The position numbers were made by a program, and so were the translations under genes. The notes below the pieces were generated by a model, which saw only the letters and a list, made by a program, of their open reading frames with translations, searched no databases and was not told the DNA's origin. From the NCBI GenBank assembly GCA_035552395.1, contig DASZLL010000112.1, forward strand, positions 1 to 64,000: a stretch of DNA of 64,000 nt, in the 5' to 3' direction. Positions 42,728-51,444 of this stretch are shown here, in pieces. How positions within the stretch are numbered: the stretch's first letter is position 1; each line of letters opens with the position of its first letter. This DNA comes from Bog-473 sp035552395 (lineage in GTDB: Bacteria; Actinomycetota; Acidimicrobiia; Acidimicrobiales; RAAP-2).

Positions 42728-43498
42728 TCAGTCTGCGAGCAGGCTGGCCGATGCAAGCTCGAGATGGACCGTGGCGTAGGGGATGGTCCGCAGCGCCGAG
42801 GCCGGACAGCTCGTGGCGATCGGGCCGGTCAGCGCGTCGCGAACGGGCTGGGCCTTGCGGGCCTCGGGGACGATGGCGAGCACGCGCCCGGCCCGCAGCA
42901 AGGCGGGAATGGTGACGGTGATGGCTTCGGCCGGCACGGCGTCGAGCCCGGGAAAATGCCCTTCGTTGACCTGTTGGGCGCGACAGGCCGAGTCGAGCCG
43001 CACCACCTTGACGTCCAGCGGATCGGTAAAGTCCGCCACCGGCGGATCATTGAAGGCCAGATGCCCGTTCTCGCCGATGCCCAGGCAGCAAAGGTCGAGC
43101 GGATGCCGTCGCAACAGGCCGGCGTAGCGCTCGCATTCGGCCGCGGCGTCACCCAAACCCTCGACGTAGTACGCGGCCCTGGGGTGCGCCGGTTGCGTGA
43201 TGCGTTGGCGAATCCAGCGCTGGAAACCGGCCGGGTGATCGGGGCCCACACCGACGTACTCGTCCATGTGGAACACGACGGTGTCCGACCAGGGCACCCC
43301 GGTGGTCGCGTGCACGAGCTCGCGTACGAAGGCCAACTGGGAGTTGCCGGTGGCGAACATTGCATGCGCGACGCCCCGCGCGTCGACCGCGGCACGCAAG
43401 ACCTCGAGTGCCTCGTCGGCCGCGGCCCGGGCCAGCGCCTGGGCGTCGGCGTGCACGTGGACGGTCGCCGCTCCTGCATCCGTCGTTCCCGGTCGCAC
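42728..43498 (-). CDS. nagB: Glucosamine-6-phosphate deaminase (NagB-like)
   Basis: A 257-residue isomerase from GTG 43498; a longer upstream frame would overlap the divergent dehydratase promoter. Motifs: FATGNSQLAFVREL near 48, HMDEYVG near 77 with Asp79 and GIGENGHLAFNDPP at 140-153 with His147. Relative to E. coli NagB the Asp of GNDGH is Asn and Glu148 is Asp, a pattern common in actinobacterial NagB-like proteins. It should convert glucosamine-6-phosphate to fructose-6-phosphate and ammonia; a related isomerase role cannot be excluded. Confidence 0.75.
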   Translation of the reverse strand: MRPGTTDAGAATVHVHADAQALARAAADEALEVLRAAVDARGVAHAMFATGNSQLAFVRELVHATTGVPWSDTVVFHMDEYVGVGPDHPAGFQRWIRQRITQPAHPRAAYYVEGLGDAAAECERYAGLLRRHPLDLCCLGIGENGHLAFNDPPVADFTDPLDVKVVRLDSACRAQQVNEGHFPGLDAVPAEAITVTIPALLRAGRVLAIVPEARKAQPVRDALTGPIATSCPASALRTIPYATVHLELASASLLAD

Positions 43499-43539
43499 GG
43501 CGTCAGCATGCCAGGCGCGGGTGGGACAGACTGGACCCG

Positions 43540-44499
43540 ATGCGTGACGTGAGTGTCCCGGGGCCGGCACAGATGGAGGCGGCGTGGAAGGCGGTGCGTC
43601 ACTTCCTCGCCTTCACGCCCGTGGTGGGTGCGCCACAGCTCGGTCAATCCGTGTCGGTGAAGGTCGAGACCGTCCAGCCGACGGGCTCGTTCAAAGTGCG
43701 GGGCGGGCTGGCCGCAGTGTCGGCGACCCACGACGTGGAGCCGGGGCGCGCCGTCGTGGCCGCGTCGGCCGGCAACCACGGACTGGGGGTTGCCTATGCG
43801 GCCTCCAACCTCGGCGCACAGGTGACGGTCGTGGTGCCCACCGGTGCGTCGGCGGCCAAGGTCTCGGCCCTCCAGCAGTTCGATGTGCGGCTCGTTTTGC
43901 ACGGGGACGGGTACCGAGAAGCCGAAACCCACGCCCTTGAGTTGGCCGAGCGCGACGGCAGCCGCTACGTGTCGCCCTACAACGACCCCGACGTCATCGC
44001 CGGCCAGGCGACGCTGGCGCGCGAGCTGGCCGAGCAAATACCCCGGCTCGGCACCGTCGTCGTACCGTGCGGCGGCGGAGGGTTGTTGGCTGGCGTCACC
44101 CTGGGCCTCGAGGGCAGCGGGGTGCGGGTCGTCGGGGTGGAGTCCGAGGCGTCGCCCTCCATGAGCACCGCACTCGCGGCGGGCGCGATCGTGCCGATCA
44201 ACGTCGAGCCGACCGTCGCCGACGGCCTCGCCGGCAATCTCGAGCCGGGCGCCGTTACCGTCGCCGTGGCGCTGGCCCACGGCGTCGAGGTCCTGACGGT
44301 AAGCGAGGCCGACATTCGCTCCGCCATGGCCTTTGCCGCCCACAAGATGGGCTTCGTCCTCGAAGGCGCCGGTGCGGTCGGTGTCGCCGCGTTGCGCAGC
44401 GGTGTCGTGGCGGCGAACCAGGACGGGAGCGACACAGTCGTCATCCTCACGGGACGGAACGTCGCGCCGAAGCTCCTTTCCGAGGTGCTCCATTCCTGA
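43540..44499 (+). CDS. PLP-dependent threonine/serine dehydratase
   Basis: A 319-residue fold-type II PLP enzyme. The Schiff-base Lys52 is in TGSFKVRGG, SAGNHGLG holds the substrate-side loop, and CGGGGLLAGV near 185 binds the cofactor phosphate. It lacks the regulatory ACT domain, so it resembles catabolic TdcB-like or L-threo-hydroxyaspartate dehydratases. It should deaminate threonine or serine to 2-oxo acids. ATG 43540 has no ribosome site and may be leaderless; the NagB gene diverges 41 bp away. Confidence 0.85.
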   Translation: MRDVSVPGPAQMEAAWKAVRHFLAFTPVVGAPQLGQSVSVKVETVQPTGSFKVRGGLAAVSATHDVEPGRAVVAASAGNHGLGVAYAASNLGAQVTVVVPTGASAAKVSALQQFDVRLVLHGDGYREAETHALELAERDGSRYVSPYNDPDVIAGQATLARELAEQIPRLGTVVVPCGGGGLLAGVTLGLEGSGVRVVGVESEASPSMSTALAAGAIVPINVEPTVADGLAGNLEPGAVTVAVALAHGVEVLTVSEADIRSAMAFAAHKMGFVLEGAGAVGVAALRSGVVAANQDGSDTVVILTGRNVAPKLLSEVLHS

Positions 44500-44503
44500 A
44501 GTC

Positions 44504-45310
44504 GTGGTCAATGGCGCGACGCTGAGTTACGACGTCACGGGGGAGGGCGACCCCCTCCTCCTCGTCGCCGGCTGCGGCCAACCTGCGATCGCGTGGCACC
44601 TTGGCCTCATGCCGGCGCTCGTGACCGCCGGCTACTGCGTCGCCACCTTCGACAACCGCGGCGTGGAGCCGTCCTCGTCGCCGCCGGCGCCCTACAGCGT
44701 CGACCAGATGACGGCCGACACTGTAGGGCTGCTCGACCACCTCGGCTGGACGGACCCGATCCGCGTCGCCGGCCATTCCATGGGAGGGTGGATCGCGGAG
44801 ACTCTCGTGCTCGATCATCCCGAGCGGGTGCGCGCCGCCGCCCTCATGGGCAGCGCCAACAAGCCGACGGCGTGGGAGGTGGCCATCACCACGGTCGAGC
44901 GTGACTTGGCCGTCTTGGACTACGACCTGCCGCCGCTCTTCTACGCCACCGAGACCCTGCGCTACCTGCCGACGTCCGATCTCCAGGACTCCGAGGTGGT
45001 GAGCACGTGGTTGTCGTTGATCGGCGAAGTGCCCGTTTGGTCCAACCCTGGACGCCTCGGGCAGTACGAGGCAGCTTTAGCCTGGTCGACCGATTCGGCG
45101 CGCACGATCCGCTGGCCCGAGGTGCGCGTCCCGTGCCTGGTGCTCGCGTTCGAATACGACGTGGACTCGCCCCCACGCTATGCCCGCGAGGCGGCGGAGA
45201 TCATCCCCGGCTGCGCGTACCGTGAGGTGGCGGGGTCAGGACATCTCGGCATCATGACGCACGTCGACCAGGTCGCCCGGTTCCTGGTGGAGTTCTTCGC
45301 GGCCCAGTAG
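44504..45310 (+). CDS. Alpha/beta hydrolase
   Basis: A 268-residue hydrolase; GTG 44504 is used, but a family-typical start would be ATT 44492, giving (M)PEVVVNGATLSYD; that codon lies five bases after GAGGTG. The nucleophile is Ser92 in GHSMGG, an acid lies in LAFEYDVD near 222 and His in GSGHLG near 246. The pattern suits small-molecule esterases, lactonases and haloalkane dehalogenase relatives. It follows the dehydratase with a very small or negative gap, so the two are probably co-translated. Confidence 0.78.
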   Translation: MVNGATLSYDVTGEGDPLLLVAGCGQPAIAWHLGLMPALVTAGYCVATFDNRGVEPSSSPPAPYSVDQMTADTVGLLDHLGWTDPIRVAGHSMGGWIAETLVLDHPERVRAAALMGSANKPTAWEVAITTVERDLAVLDYDLPPLFYATETLRYLPTSDLQDSEVVSTWLSLIGEVPVWSNPGRLGQYEAALAWSTDSARTIRWPEVRVPCLVLAFEYDVDSPPRYAREAAEIIPGCAYREVAGSGHLGIMTHVDQVARFLVEFFAAQ

Positions 45311-45339
45311 GGAGGGCGTCCGAGCTGCCGCCGTGCGGG

Positions 45340-45657
45340 TCAGTCCGGCGGGAGTGTGGCGAAGTCGATGCTGACCCCGCCGGCCTCGTCGGGGTGCTCT
45401 TTGAGCCAGCGGCGCGCGAAGGGACACCACGGGACGACGGTCAGATGGCCGGCGCGGGCCCGCGCCAGCGCAGCTCTGACAAGGCGGCCGCCGATGCCGC
45501 GGCCACCCCACGTCTCGGGCACCTCGGTGTGCACCAGGACGAACCGATTGCCGTTGAGGTGGTAGACGAGCTCGGCTTCGGCGTCGGGACCCGGCACGAC
45601 GAAGCGGCTCTCGCCGGGGACGTCGACCACCTGCATGTCGTCGGTCGGTGTCGTCAT
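45340..45657 (-). CDS. GNAT-family acetyltransferase, YjdJ-like
   Basis: A 105-residue protein of the short acetyltransferase group that lacks the first half of the classical GNAT fold. GPDAEAELVYHLNGNRFVLVHTEVPE and GGRGIGGRLVRAALARARAGHLTVVPWCPFARRW match YjdJ/Acetyltransf_CG. ATG 45657 follows GGGAGG. Its acceptor is unknown. A second -10-like hexamer (TAGGGT, about 45 nt upstream) serves this strand, opposite the pirin gene. Confidence 0.82.
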   Translation of the reverse strand: MTTPTDDMQVVDVPGESRFVVPGPDAEAELVYHLNGNRFVLVHTEVPETWGGRGIGGRLVRAALARARAGHLTVVPWCPFARRWLKEHPDEAGGVSIDFATLPPD

Positions 45658-45717
45658 GGGTGGTGCCTCCCGGTCTTCGCGCTGTCGGGCGCCACCCTAA
45701 GGGTGTAAAGAAGAACG

Positions 45718-46647
45718 ATGAGCGGACCGGTGACGACCGAGGACACGCCCGCCTCGCCCGACGGCGCCGCCGGGGCCGAGGGCCCGGTCGTTGAGCTCGA
45801 GCCTGGTCGCGTCACGCAGGTGGGGCCGCTGCCGGTGCGCCGCGTCCTGCCACAGCGCCCGCGCCGCACCGTGGGTGCCTGGTGCTTCTGCGACCATGCC
45901 GGACCGGTGCCGGGGCGGGGGGCCGACACCTTCGGTATCGGCCCGCACCCGCACATGGGACTGCAGACGGTGACGTGGTTGGTCGCGGGCGAGTTCGTCC
46001 ACCTCGACAGCCTGGGCTCCGAACAGCTGCTCAAGCCGGGGCAGCTCAACCTGATGACGGCCGGTCACGGGGTGGCCCATGCCGAGGAGGATCCGGGGCG
46101 CTCCGCCGAGCTGCACGCGGTGCAGCTCTGGGTGGCGCAACCCGAGGCCACCCGCAACGGCCCGGCCGCCTTCGAGCACCACGGCGAGCTGCCCCGGATC
46201 GATCTCGACGGCGCGGAGGCGACGGTCCTCGTCGGCGACTACGGCGGACTCGAATCCCCGGCCCGGCGCGATACCGAGCACGTCGGCGTGGAGCTGGTGC
46301 TGCGGCCGCCGGGCACCGTGCTGCCGCTGCGACGTGACTACGAGCATGCGCTCGTCGTGTTGGACGGGAGCGTACGCGTGGGCGACCGATCGGTGGAGCC
46401 CGGCGTGCTGGTCTACCTCGGGGCCGGTCGCGAGGAGTGCCGGCTCGAGGCGCGGGCGCCCGGGCGCGCCTTGCTCCTCGGTGGGGTGCCCTTCCCCGAA
46501 CACCTCTTGATGTGGTGGAACTTCGTGGCGCGGACGACCGCAGAGGTGTCCGAGGCCCGTCGTCAGTGGGCGGCCGCCGACGAACGCTTCGGCGTCGTGC
46601 GCTCGCACCTCGAGCGGATCGACGTCGGGCACCCGCCCTGGGAATGA
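45718..46647 (+). CDS. Pirin-family cupin protein
   Basis: A 309-residue bicupin. HPHMGLQTVTWLVAGEFVHLDSLGSEQLL near 78-106 and LMTAGHGVAHAEEDPGR near 113-129 carry the metal-binding His and Glu residues of the pirin N-terminal cupin (HxH...E...H). The C-terminal cupin is conserved but lacks metal ligands, as usual. Some pirins oxidise quercetin, others act as cofactors in transcription; role here unknown. ATG 45718. Confidence 0.82.
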   Translation: MSGPVTTEDTPASPDGAAGAEGPVVELEPGRVTQVGPLPVRRVLPQRPRRTVGAWCFCDHAGPVPGRGADTFGIGPHPHMGLQTVTWLVAGEFVHLDSLGSEQLLKPGQLNLMTAGHGVAHAEEDPGRSAELHAVQLWVAQPEATRNGPAAFEHHGELPRIDLDGAEATVLVGDYGGLESPARRDTEHVGVELVLRPPGTVLPLRRDYEHALVVLDGSVRVGDRSVEPGVLVYLGAGREECRLEARAPGRALLLGGVPFPEHLLMWWNFVARTTAEVSEARRQWAAADERFGVVRSHLERIDVGHPPWE

Positions 46648-46651
46648 CCGG

Positions 46652-47755
46652 CTACCAGTCGCCCCAGCCGGGCGTGCTCGCCGTCCCCGTCACCTGGCGG
46701 GGGTCAACCGGCGCGCGCGTCTCGCCGGCCTCGTAGACGGCGAAGCACAGCCGCAGCACGTCGGTCGCCTGGGCGGGGGTCATGGCGGCCGATGTCCCCT
46801 CGATCAGCGCGTCGACGAAGTGGCGCGACGAGCGCACGAAGCCGGCACCCCAGTCGGCGTCGAGGTCGGTGAACTCGGTCGTCTTGCGCTCCTGGGTCGT
46901 GCCCGTGAACAGCATCACCGGGGCCAGGTCGAGCAACTCGCCCGTGGCGCGGGTCACCCAGAGCTGGCCCTCGTCGCCCGTGATCTCGAAGAACTCGTCC
47001 GCCCCGTAGTACTGCGAGCGCATGTAGAAGTTCGGCGCGTACTGCACCTCCATCATGCCGAGCACCTGGGGGTCCTCGTACTCGAAAATCACGGCGCACG
47101 GCTCGAAGAAGAGGTCGCGGCGACGTACCACCGCCTGCACCGAGGTGATGTCGAGGTCGAGCAACCACAGGGCCATGGCGTACTTGTGCACCATGTCGTC
47201 GAAGAGATGCCCGCCCGGGCTGCGCTTGTCGAGGCGCCAGCCGTACCCCTCGGGCCGTAGGCCGGCCTGGAACGCCGAGTCGGTCTGGCCGACCAGCGTG
47301 CGGATGCGCAGCGAGGTCGGCTTGCCGATGGCGCCGTCCGCCACCAGCTTCTTGGCCAGCTCGAGCGGCGGATAGTGCACGAAGCACTCGCTGACGCGCA
47401 GCACGCGCCCCGTCCGCGCGGCCACCGCCTCCATTTCCAAGGCGTCCTCGATCGAATTGGCGACGGGCTTTTGCACGGAGACGTGTTTGCCCGCCTCGAG
47501 CGCCGCGATCACGTGATCGTGGTGCAGGTGGGTCGGGGTCAGCACCTCAATCGCGTCGATGGAGTCGTCGGCCAGGAGGTCGGCCATCTCGGCGTAGAAG
47601 TGCTCGGCTCCCCACTCCTTGGCCGCCTGGCGGCCAACCTCTTCGTCGGTGTCGCAGACGGCGACGACATCGCAGCGGGGGTCTTCGACATAGCCCCGGA
47701 CGTTCATGGCCGCGATGTTGCCGGCGCCCAGCACGCCCAACCGGACCTTGTCCAT
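46652..47755 (-). CDS. Gfo/Idh/MocA-family oxidoreductase
   Basis: A 367-residue NAD(P)-dependent dehydrogenase. ATG 47755 is favoured by GAGGGAG six bases ahead (ATG 47758 is one codon longer). LGVLGAGNIAAMNVRGY near 6-22 is the Rossmann loop, EVLTPTHLHHDHV and EAGKHVSVQKPVANS carry the catalytic Lys (QKP), and PGGHLFDDMVHKYAM holds the conserved His/Asp. Family substrates are sugars, inositols and glucose-fructose. It is 29 bases downstream of the CoA-transferase gene on the same strand. Confidence 0.87.
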   Translation of the reverse strand: MDKVRLGVLGAGNIAAMNVRGYVEDPRCDVVAVCDTDEEVGRQAAKEWGAEHFYAEMADLLADDSIDAIEVLTPTHLHHDHVIAALEAGKHVSVQKPVANSIEDALEMEAVAARTGRVLRVSECFVHYPPLELAKKLVADGAIGKPTSLRIRTLVGQTDSAFQAGLRPEGYGWRLDKRSPGGHLFDDMVHKYAMALWLLDLDITSVQAVVRRRDLFFEPCAVIFEYEDPQVLGMMEVQYAPNFYMRSQYYGADEFFEITGDEGQLWVTRATGELLDLAPVMLFTGTTQERKTTEFTDLDADWGAGFVRSSRHFVDALIEGTSAAMTPAQATDVLRLCFAVYEAGETRAPVDPRQVTGTASTPGWGDW

Positions 47756-47784
47756 CATGTACTCCCTCTCGCCAGTCGCGCCGC

Positions 47785-49026
47785 CTACGCGTCGGCCCCG
47801 AATGCCCCCCCGTCGCGGGCTGAGGCGATCCGATTGTCGTCGTAGTCCAGCACCGAGCGCAAGACGTCCTCGGTGTGCTGTCCGACCGTCGGCGCCTTGG
47901 CTGGGTGCGGAAGTTCCTCGCCGACGAAGTGCAGGGGAGTGAAGAGTTGGTCGGCGCCCATCTCGCTCTTGGGCAAGAGCGGCAAACGGTCCGCGAACTG
48001 TGGGTCGTCGAGCAAGGTCTTGGGTGTGTTGACCGGTGCCATCGGCGTGTTCACCGCGCCGCCGAAGTCGAGCCACTCCTGCGCCGTCTTGGTCGCGAAG
48101 ATGGCGCGCAGCTCGCGGCGGAGCTCGCGGTTGCCGCGCGCGTGGTCGGCGTACGTGGACCCCGGCCAGCGCTCGAAGAGATCCATGCGGTCGACGCCTT
48201 CGCAAAAGTTCTTCCAGAAGGCCTGCTCTGACGCCATGAAGAGGATGTGGCGATGATCGGACGTCTCGTAGACCTGGTAGCGGACCCCCTCGACCATCCC
48301 GGCCGTGCCCGGGGCGCGCCGCTCGTAGTCGTCGGCCTTGTTGCCGGTCACCTCGGATTCGGGCCGCTCGTAGGCCCGCCAGGTCTCGGAGCGGTACCAG
48401 TCCATGGCGGCGGCGGCGTCGGACTGGGCGAGGTCGATGTAGGAGCCCTCCCCGGTCGAGCGGGCCCGGATCACCGAGGCCAGGATGCCGAGTGCGCCGA
48501 AGAGCGGGGCGGCGTTGATGCCGATGGACACGTGCTCGGGGATATAGGTGAACCCCTCCTCGTCGGTGGCCACGTTCACGATGCCGGCCCAGGTGTCGTA
48601 GGCCACGCCGTGGCTCGGGTAATCACGGTAGGGGCCGGTCATGCCATAGCCCGAGATGGTGCAGAAGACGATCGTGGGATTGATCCCCCGGAGGACGTCG
48701 TAGCCCACGCCGCGCCGGGCCAGCGAGCCCGGGCGCATCGCTTCGATGACCACGTCGGCGGTAGCGGCCAGCTCCTTGAGGATCGTCGTTCCCGCGTCGG
48801 TGCGGAGGTCGAGCACGATCGAGCGCTTGCCGCGGTTGAGGTGCAGGTGCATGAGCGAGACGCCCTCGACGATGGGCCAGGTCATCTCGCGGATGTAGTC
48901 GCCGGCCGGCGGCTCGACCTTGATGACGTCGGCGCCGAGGTCGACCAGGGACGTCGTGATGGCTGCCGGCCCCAGGGCCGAGCACTCGATGATCTGCAAC
49001 CCGTGCAGCGGTGGCGTCGTCGCCAT
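47785..49026 (-). CDS. Family III CoA transferase (CaiB/BaiF)
   Basis: A 413-residue enzyme that moves CoA between acyl-CoA and a carboxylate. ATG 49026 follows GACAGGAGGTGC. IIECSALGPAAITTSLVDLGADVIKVEPPAGD near 12-44 is the family N-terminal signature, LNRGKRSIVLDL follows, and TIVFCTISGYGMTGPYRDYPSHGVAYD marks the conserved loop before the active-site Asp (LAQSDAAAAM region). It may act on carnitine-, bile-acid- or aromatic-acid-like substrates. The upstream region is shared with the divergent gene at 49107. Confidence 0.88.
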   Translation of the reverse strand: MATTPPLHGLQIIECSALGPAAITTSLVDLGADVIKVEPPAGDYIREMTWPIVEGVSLMHLHLNRGKRSIVLDLRTDAGTTILKELAATADVVIEAMRPGSLARRGVGYDVLRGINPTIVFCTISGYGMTGPYRDYPSHGVAYDTWAGIVNVATDEEGFTYIPEHVSIGINAAPLFGALGILASVIRARSTGEGSYIDLAQSDAAAAMDWYRSETWRAYERPESEVTGNKADDYERRAPGTAGMVEGVRYQVYETSDHRHILFMASEQAFWKNFCEGVDRMDLFERWPGSTYADHARGNRELRRELRAIFATKTAQEWLDFGGAVNTPMAPVNTPKTLLDDPQFADRLPLLPKSEMGADQLFTPLHFVGEELPHPAKAPTVGQHTEDVLRSVLDYDDNRIASARDGGAFGADA

Positions 49027-49094
49027 CGCACCTCCTGTCGGTGAAGGCCGGATCGTAGCGGCCGCCGCCTCCGGCGCCGGTGCCCCCGGCTCGT

Positions 49095-49100
49095 CATACT
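49095..49100 (+). promoter_or_regulatory. -10 element of the gene at 49107
   Basis: CATACT, six bases before ATG 49107, with no Shine-Dalgarno sequence: probably leaderless. Confidence 0.4.
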
Positions 49101-49106
49101 GGGGCG

Positions 49107-50147
49107 ATGGACTCGTCACCGCTCGACGACGCCTTGACCGTGTTCGCGGCCACGGCCCCGAGCTACGGATCGCTCGGGTTGGCCAACCACGGGCCCATGG
49201 CCGCCGAAGCCCTTGCCCACCTGGGGCGCGAGGACGCCATCGCCGACTGGGCAGAGCAGTACCGGAGGCGCCTCGAGCCGGCCCCGCCGCCGGCGGACCG
49301 GCCGCTGTCCGAAGAGGACTGGCCGGACGCGCTGGGCCAAGAGGAGCGCTTTCCCGACTGGCTTGCCCTCTTCGAGCGCGAGGTGGCCGACCGCCCGCCC
49401 GTCGCAGTTGTCGGCGAGTGGGCGCCCCGCCTGTTGCCGGGCACGATCGGGGCGGCCACCCACGGCCTCATTCGCACGGCCCACGCGGTGCGGGCGCTGG
49501 CTGCGGCGGACACGCCGCCACGTCGCCTCGAGCTCGCCAACGGTCTCGCGTTCTGGGCCTCGAGCTACCAGGAGCTGCCGGGGCCCCCGTTGCTGATCGG
49601 GCACGAAGGCGTGGAGCAGGCGCTGGCCGACCTGCCGTACCTGCCCGAGGACGCTCCCCGTCACCTGCTGATCAGCGACATGGTGGATCAGGTGGGTGAC
49701 ATCGCCGACGAGTTCGAGCAGGCGGTGGCGTCGCTGGGTTGGACCGGGGGACCGATCGAGCTCCTCGACGCGCTGGCGTCGGGCGGAGCGCTGGCCTACC
49801 TGCGCAACGCGGACGACGGCGGCGCGATCGGCCTCCTGCACGCGGTGACGTCGCCGTTGGCCTGCGAGCTCATCTTGCCCTGGCTCGCCGTCGAAGACCG
49901 CGACGCCGCGCTCGGCTACGTGTGGCAGGCCGTCGCCGCGCTGCACGTTGCCTACGGCATCGATCGCAAGAGCGAGGTGGCCATGCCCGAGACGCTTTCG
50001 ACCGACGCGCTGGTCGACCGGGCGCTGGCGTCCGGCGACGAGCACGCCATCAAGCTGACCGAGGCGACCCTCCGCAGCTTCGCCCGCAGTGGCGATCCGG
50101 TCCTCTTGTCGGCGGCGGCCGACGCCGGCACCCGATTCAGCGGCTGA
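49107..50147 (+). CDS. Questin-oxidase-like protein (DUF4243)
   Basis: A 346-residue protein whose N-terminal part, LGLANHGPMAAEALAHLGREDAIADWAEQYRRRL, fits the questin-oxidase/DUF4243 family (NHGPM, helix, W-x-x-x-Y-x-x-RL), and later HGLIRTAHAVRAL and SSYQELP match its middle. In fungi this family opens an anthraquinone ring by a Baeyer-Villiger-type oxidation (questin to desmethylsulochrin). In bacteria it is uncharacterised. Probable start ATG 49107 with an upstream -10 and no leader. Confidence 0.6.
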   Translation: MDSSPLDDALTVFAATAPSYGSLGLANHGPMAAEALAHLGREDAIADWAEQYRRRLEPAPPPADRPLSEEDWPDALGQEERFPDWLALFEREVADRPPVAVVGEWAPRLLPGTIGAATHGLIRTAHAVRALAAADTPPRRLELANGLAFWASSYQELPGPPLLIGHEGVEQALADLPYLPEDAPRHLLISDMVDQVGDIADEFEQAVASLGWTGGPIELLDALASGGALAYLRNADDGGAIGLLHAVTSPLACELILPWLAVEDRDAALGYVWQAVAALHVAYGIDRKSEVAMPETLSTDALVDRALASGDEHAIKLTEATLRSFARSGDPVLLSAAADAGTRFSG

Positions 50148-50182
50148 GGCGGGGGCGCGGGGTGGGCCGTCAGGCCCCTGGC

Positions 50183-50188
50183 TAAGGT
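50183..50188 (+). promoter_or_regulatory. -10 element of the aldo/keto reductase gene
   Basis: TAAGGT, seven bases before ATG 50196, no Shine-Dalgarno sequence: probably leaderless. Confidence 0.4.
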
Positions 50189-50195
50189 CGGCGCG

Positions 50196-51275
50196 ATGGA
50201 CTATCGCACCCTCGGCCGCACCGGCATCAAGGTCAGCCCCCTCTGTCTGGGGGCCATGATGTTCGGGTCGTTTGGCAACACCGACCACGACGACAGCATC
50301 CGCATCATCCACGCCGCGCTCGATGCCGGCCTCAACTTCGTCGATACGGCCGACGTCTACTCGTTCGGCGAGTCCGAGGAGATCGTGGGCAAGGCGCTGT
50401 CCCAGACGAAGCGCCACCGCGTCGTGCTGGCGACCAAGGTGCACGGACAGATGGGCCAGGATCCCAACGCGCAGGGCAACTCGCGTCGCTGGATCATGGC
50501 CGCGTGCGACAACAGCCTGCGCCGTCTCGGCGTCGACTACATCGACCTCTACCAGGTGCACCGTCCGTCGCCCGAGACCGACATCGACGAGACGCTCGGT
50601 GCGCTGACCGACCTGGTGCGCGCCGGGAAGATCCGCTACTTCGGCAGCTCGACGTTCCCGGCCTACGAGGTGGTCGAGGCGCAGTGGGTGGCCGAGCGCC
50701 GCGCCCGCGAGCGCTTCGTCACCGAACAGCCGCCGTACTCGATCCTCGTGCGCAGCATCGAGAAGGACGTGCTGCCGACGTGCCGGCGCTACGGGATGGG
50801 CGTGCTGTCGTGGAGCCCGCTCGCCGGGGGCTGGCTCTCGGGGGCGTTCGGGTCGGGCAAGGAGAACACGAGCCGCCGGGCCGGCTTCCTGCCGCACCAT
50901 TACGACCTCGAGATCCCGGGCAACCGGGCCAAGGTCGAAGCGGTCGACCAGCTGGCCGCGCTGGCCGATCAGTCCGGGCTGTCGCTGATTGAGTTGTCCC
51001 TCGGCTTCGTGCTGGCGCATCCCGGCGTGACGTGCCCGATCATCGGGCCGCGGACGATGGAGCATCTCGAGTCGCAGCTGCCCGCGCTCGAGCTACGCCT
51101 CGGCGCGGACGTGCTCGACCGGATTGACGAGATCGTGGCGCCCGGGACCGACCTCAACGACACCGACGTCGGCTGGGTGCCGGCCGCCATCGCTGATCCG
51201 AGCCTGCGTCGTCGGCCGCTCGAGCCGTCGGTGCGGCCTCGTGGCCTCCTCGACGCCGTCGGCTCAGTCGACTGA
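50196..51275 (+). CDS. Aldo/keto reductase
   Basis: A 359-residue NADPH-dependent reductase. The catalytic tetrad is Asp and Tyr in FVDTADVYSFGESEEIVG near 48-65, Lys in VVLATKVHG near 72-80 and His in LYQVHRP near 113-119. ISPL-like and GLSLIELSLGFVLAHPGVTCPIIGPRT late in the protein bind the cofactor. Length and SFGESEEIVGKAL place it with YghZ/GSP69-like AKRs that reduce methylglyoxal and other aldehydes. ATG 50196. Confidence 0.88.
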   Translation: MDYRTLGRTGIKVSPLCLGAMMFGSFGNTDHDDSIRIIHAALDAGLNFVDTADVYSFGESEEIVGKALSQTKRHRVVLATKVHGQMGQDPNAQGNSRRWIMAACDNSLRRLGVDYIDLYQVHRPSPETDIDETLGALTDLVRAGKIRYFGSSTFPAYEVVEAQWVAERRARERFVTEQPPYSILVRSIEKDVLPTCRRYGMGVLSWSPLAGGWLSGAFGSGKENTSRRAGFLPHHYDLEIPGNRAKVEAVDQLAALADQSGLSLIELSLGFVLAHPGVTCPIIGPRTMEHLESQLPALELRLGADVLDRIDEIVAPGTDLNDTDVGWVPAAIADPSLRRRPLEPSVRPRGLLDAVGSVD

Positions 51276-51444
51276 GCGCGGGTCGCCGCCACCCGCCGGA
51301 GGGGACGGCTCGCCACCACCGAAAGAACGAATTGGGTGCTCCTCGCGTGGATATGCGGAATACCCTCGCGTTCCCCGGAGACTCGCGCACCCTTCTGCCG
51401 TATGCACCCGCGCCAGGCAGAGGCTCGAAGTCTGAATGAACCGG

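Noticed and set aside
49116..51065. A 649-codon open frame on the minus strand
   Set aside because: It is antisense to the questin-oxidase-like and aldo/keto reductase genes, whose catalytic motifs are intact; no domain is visible in the antisense product.
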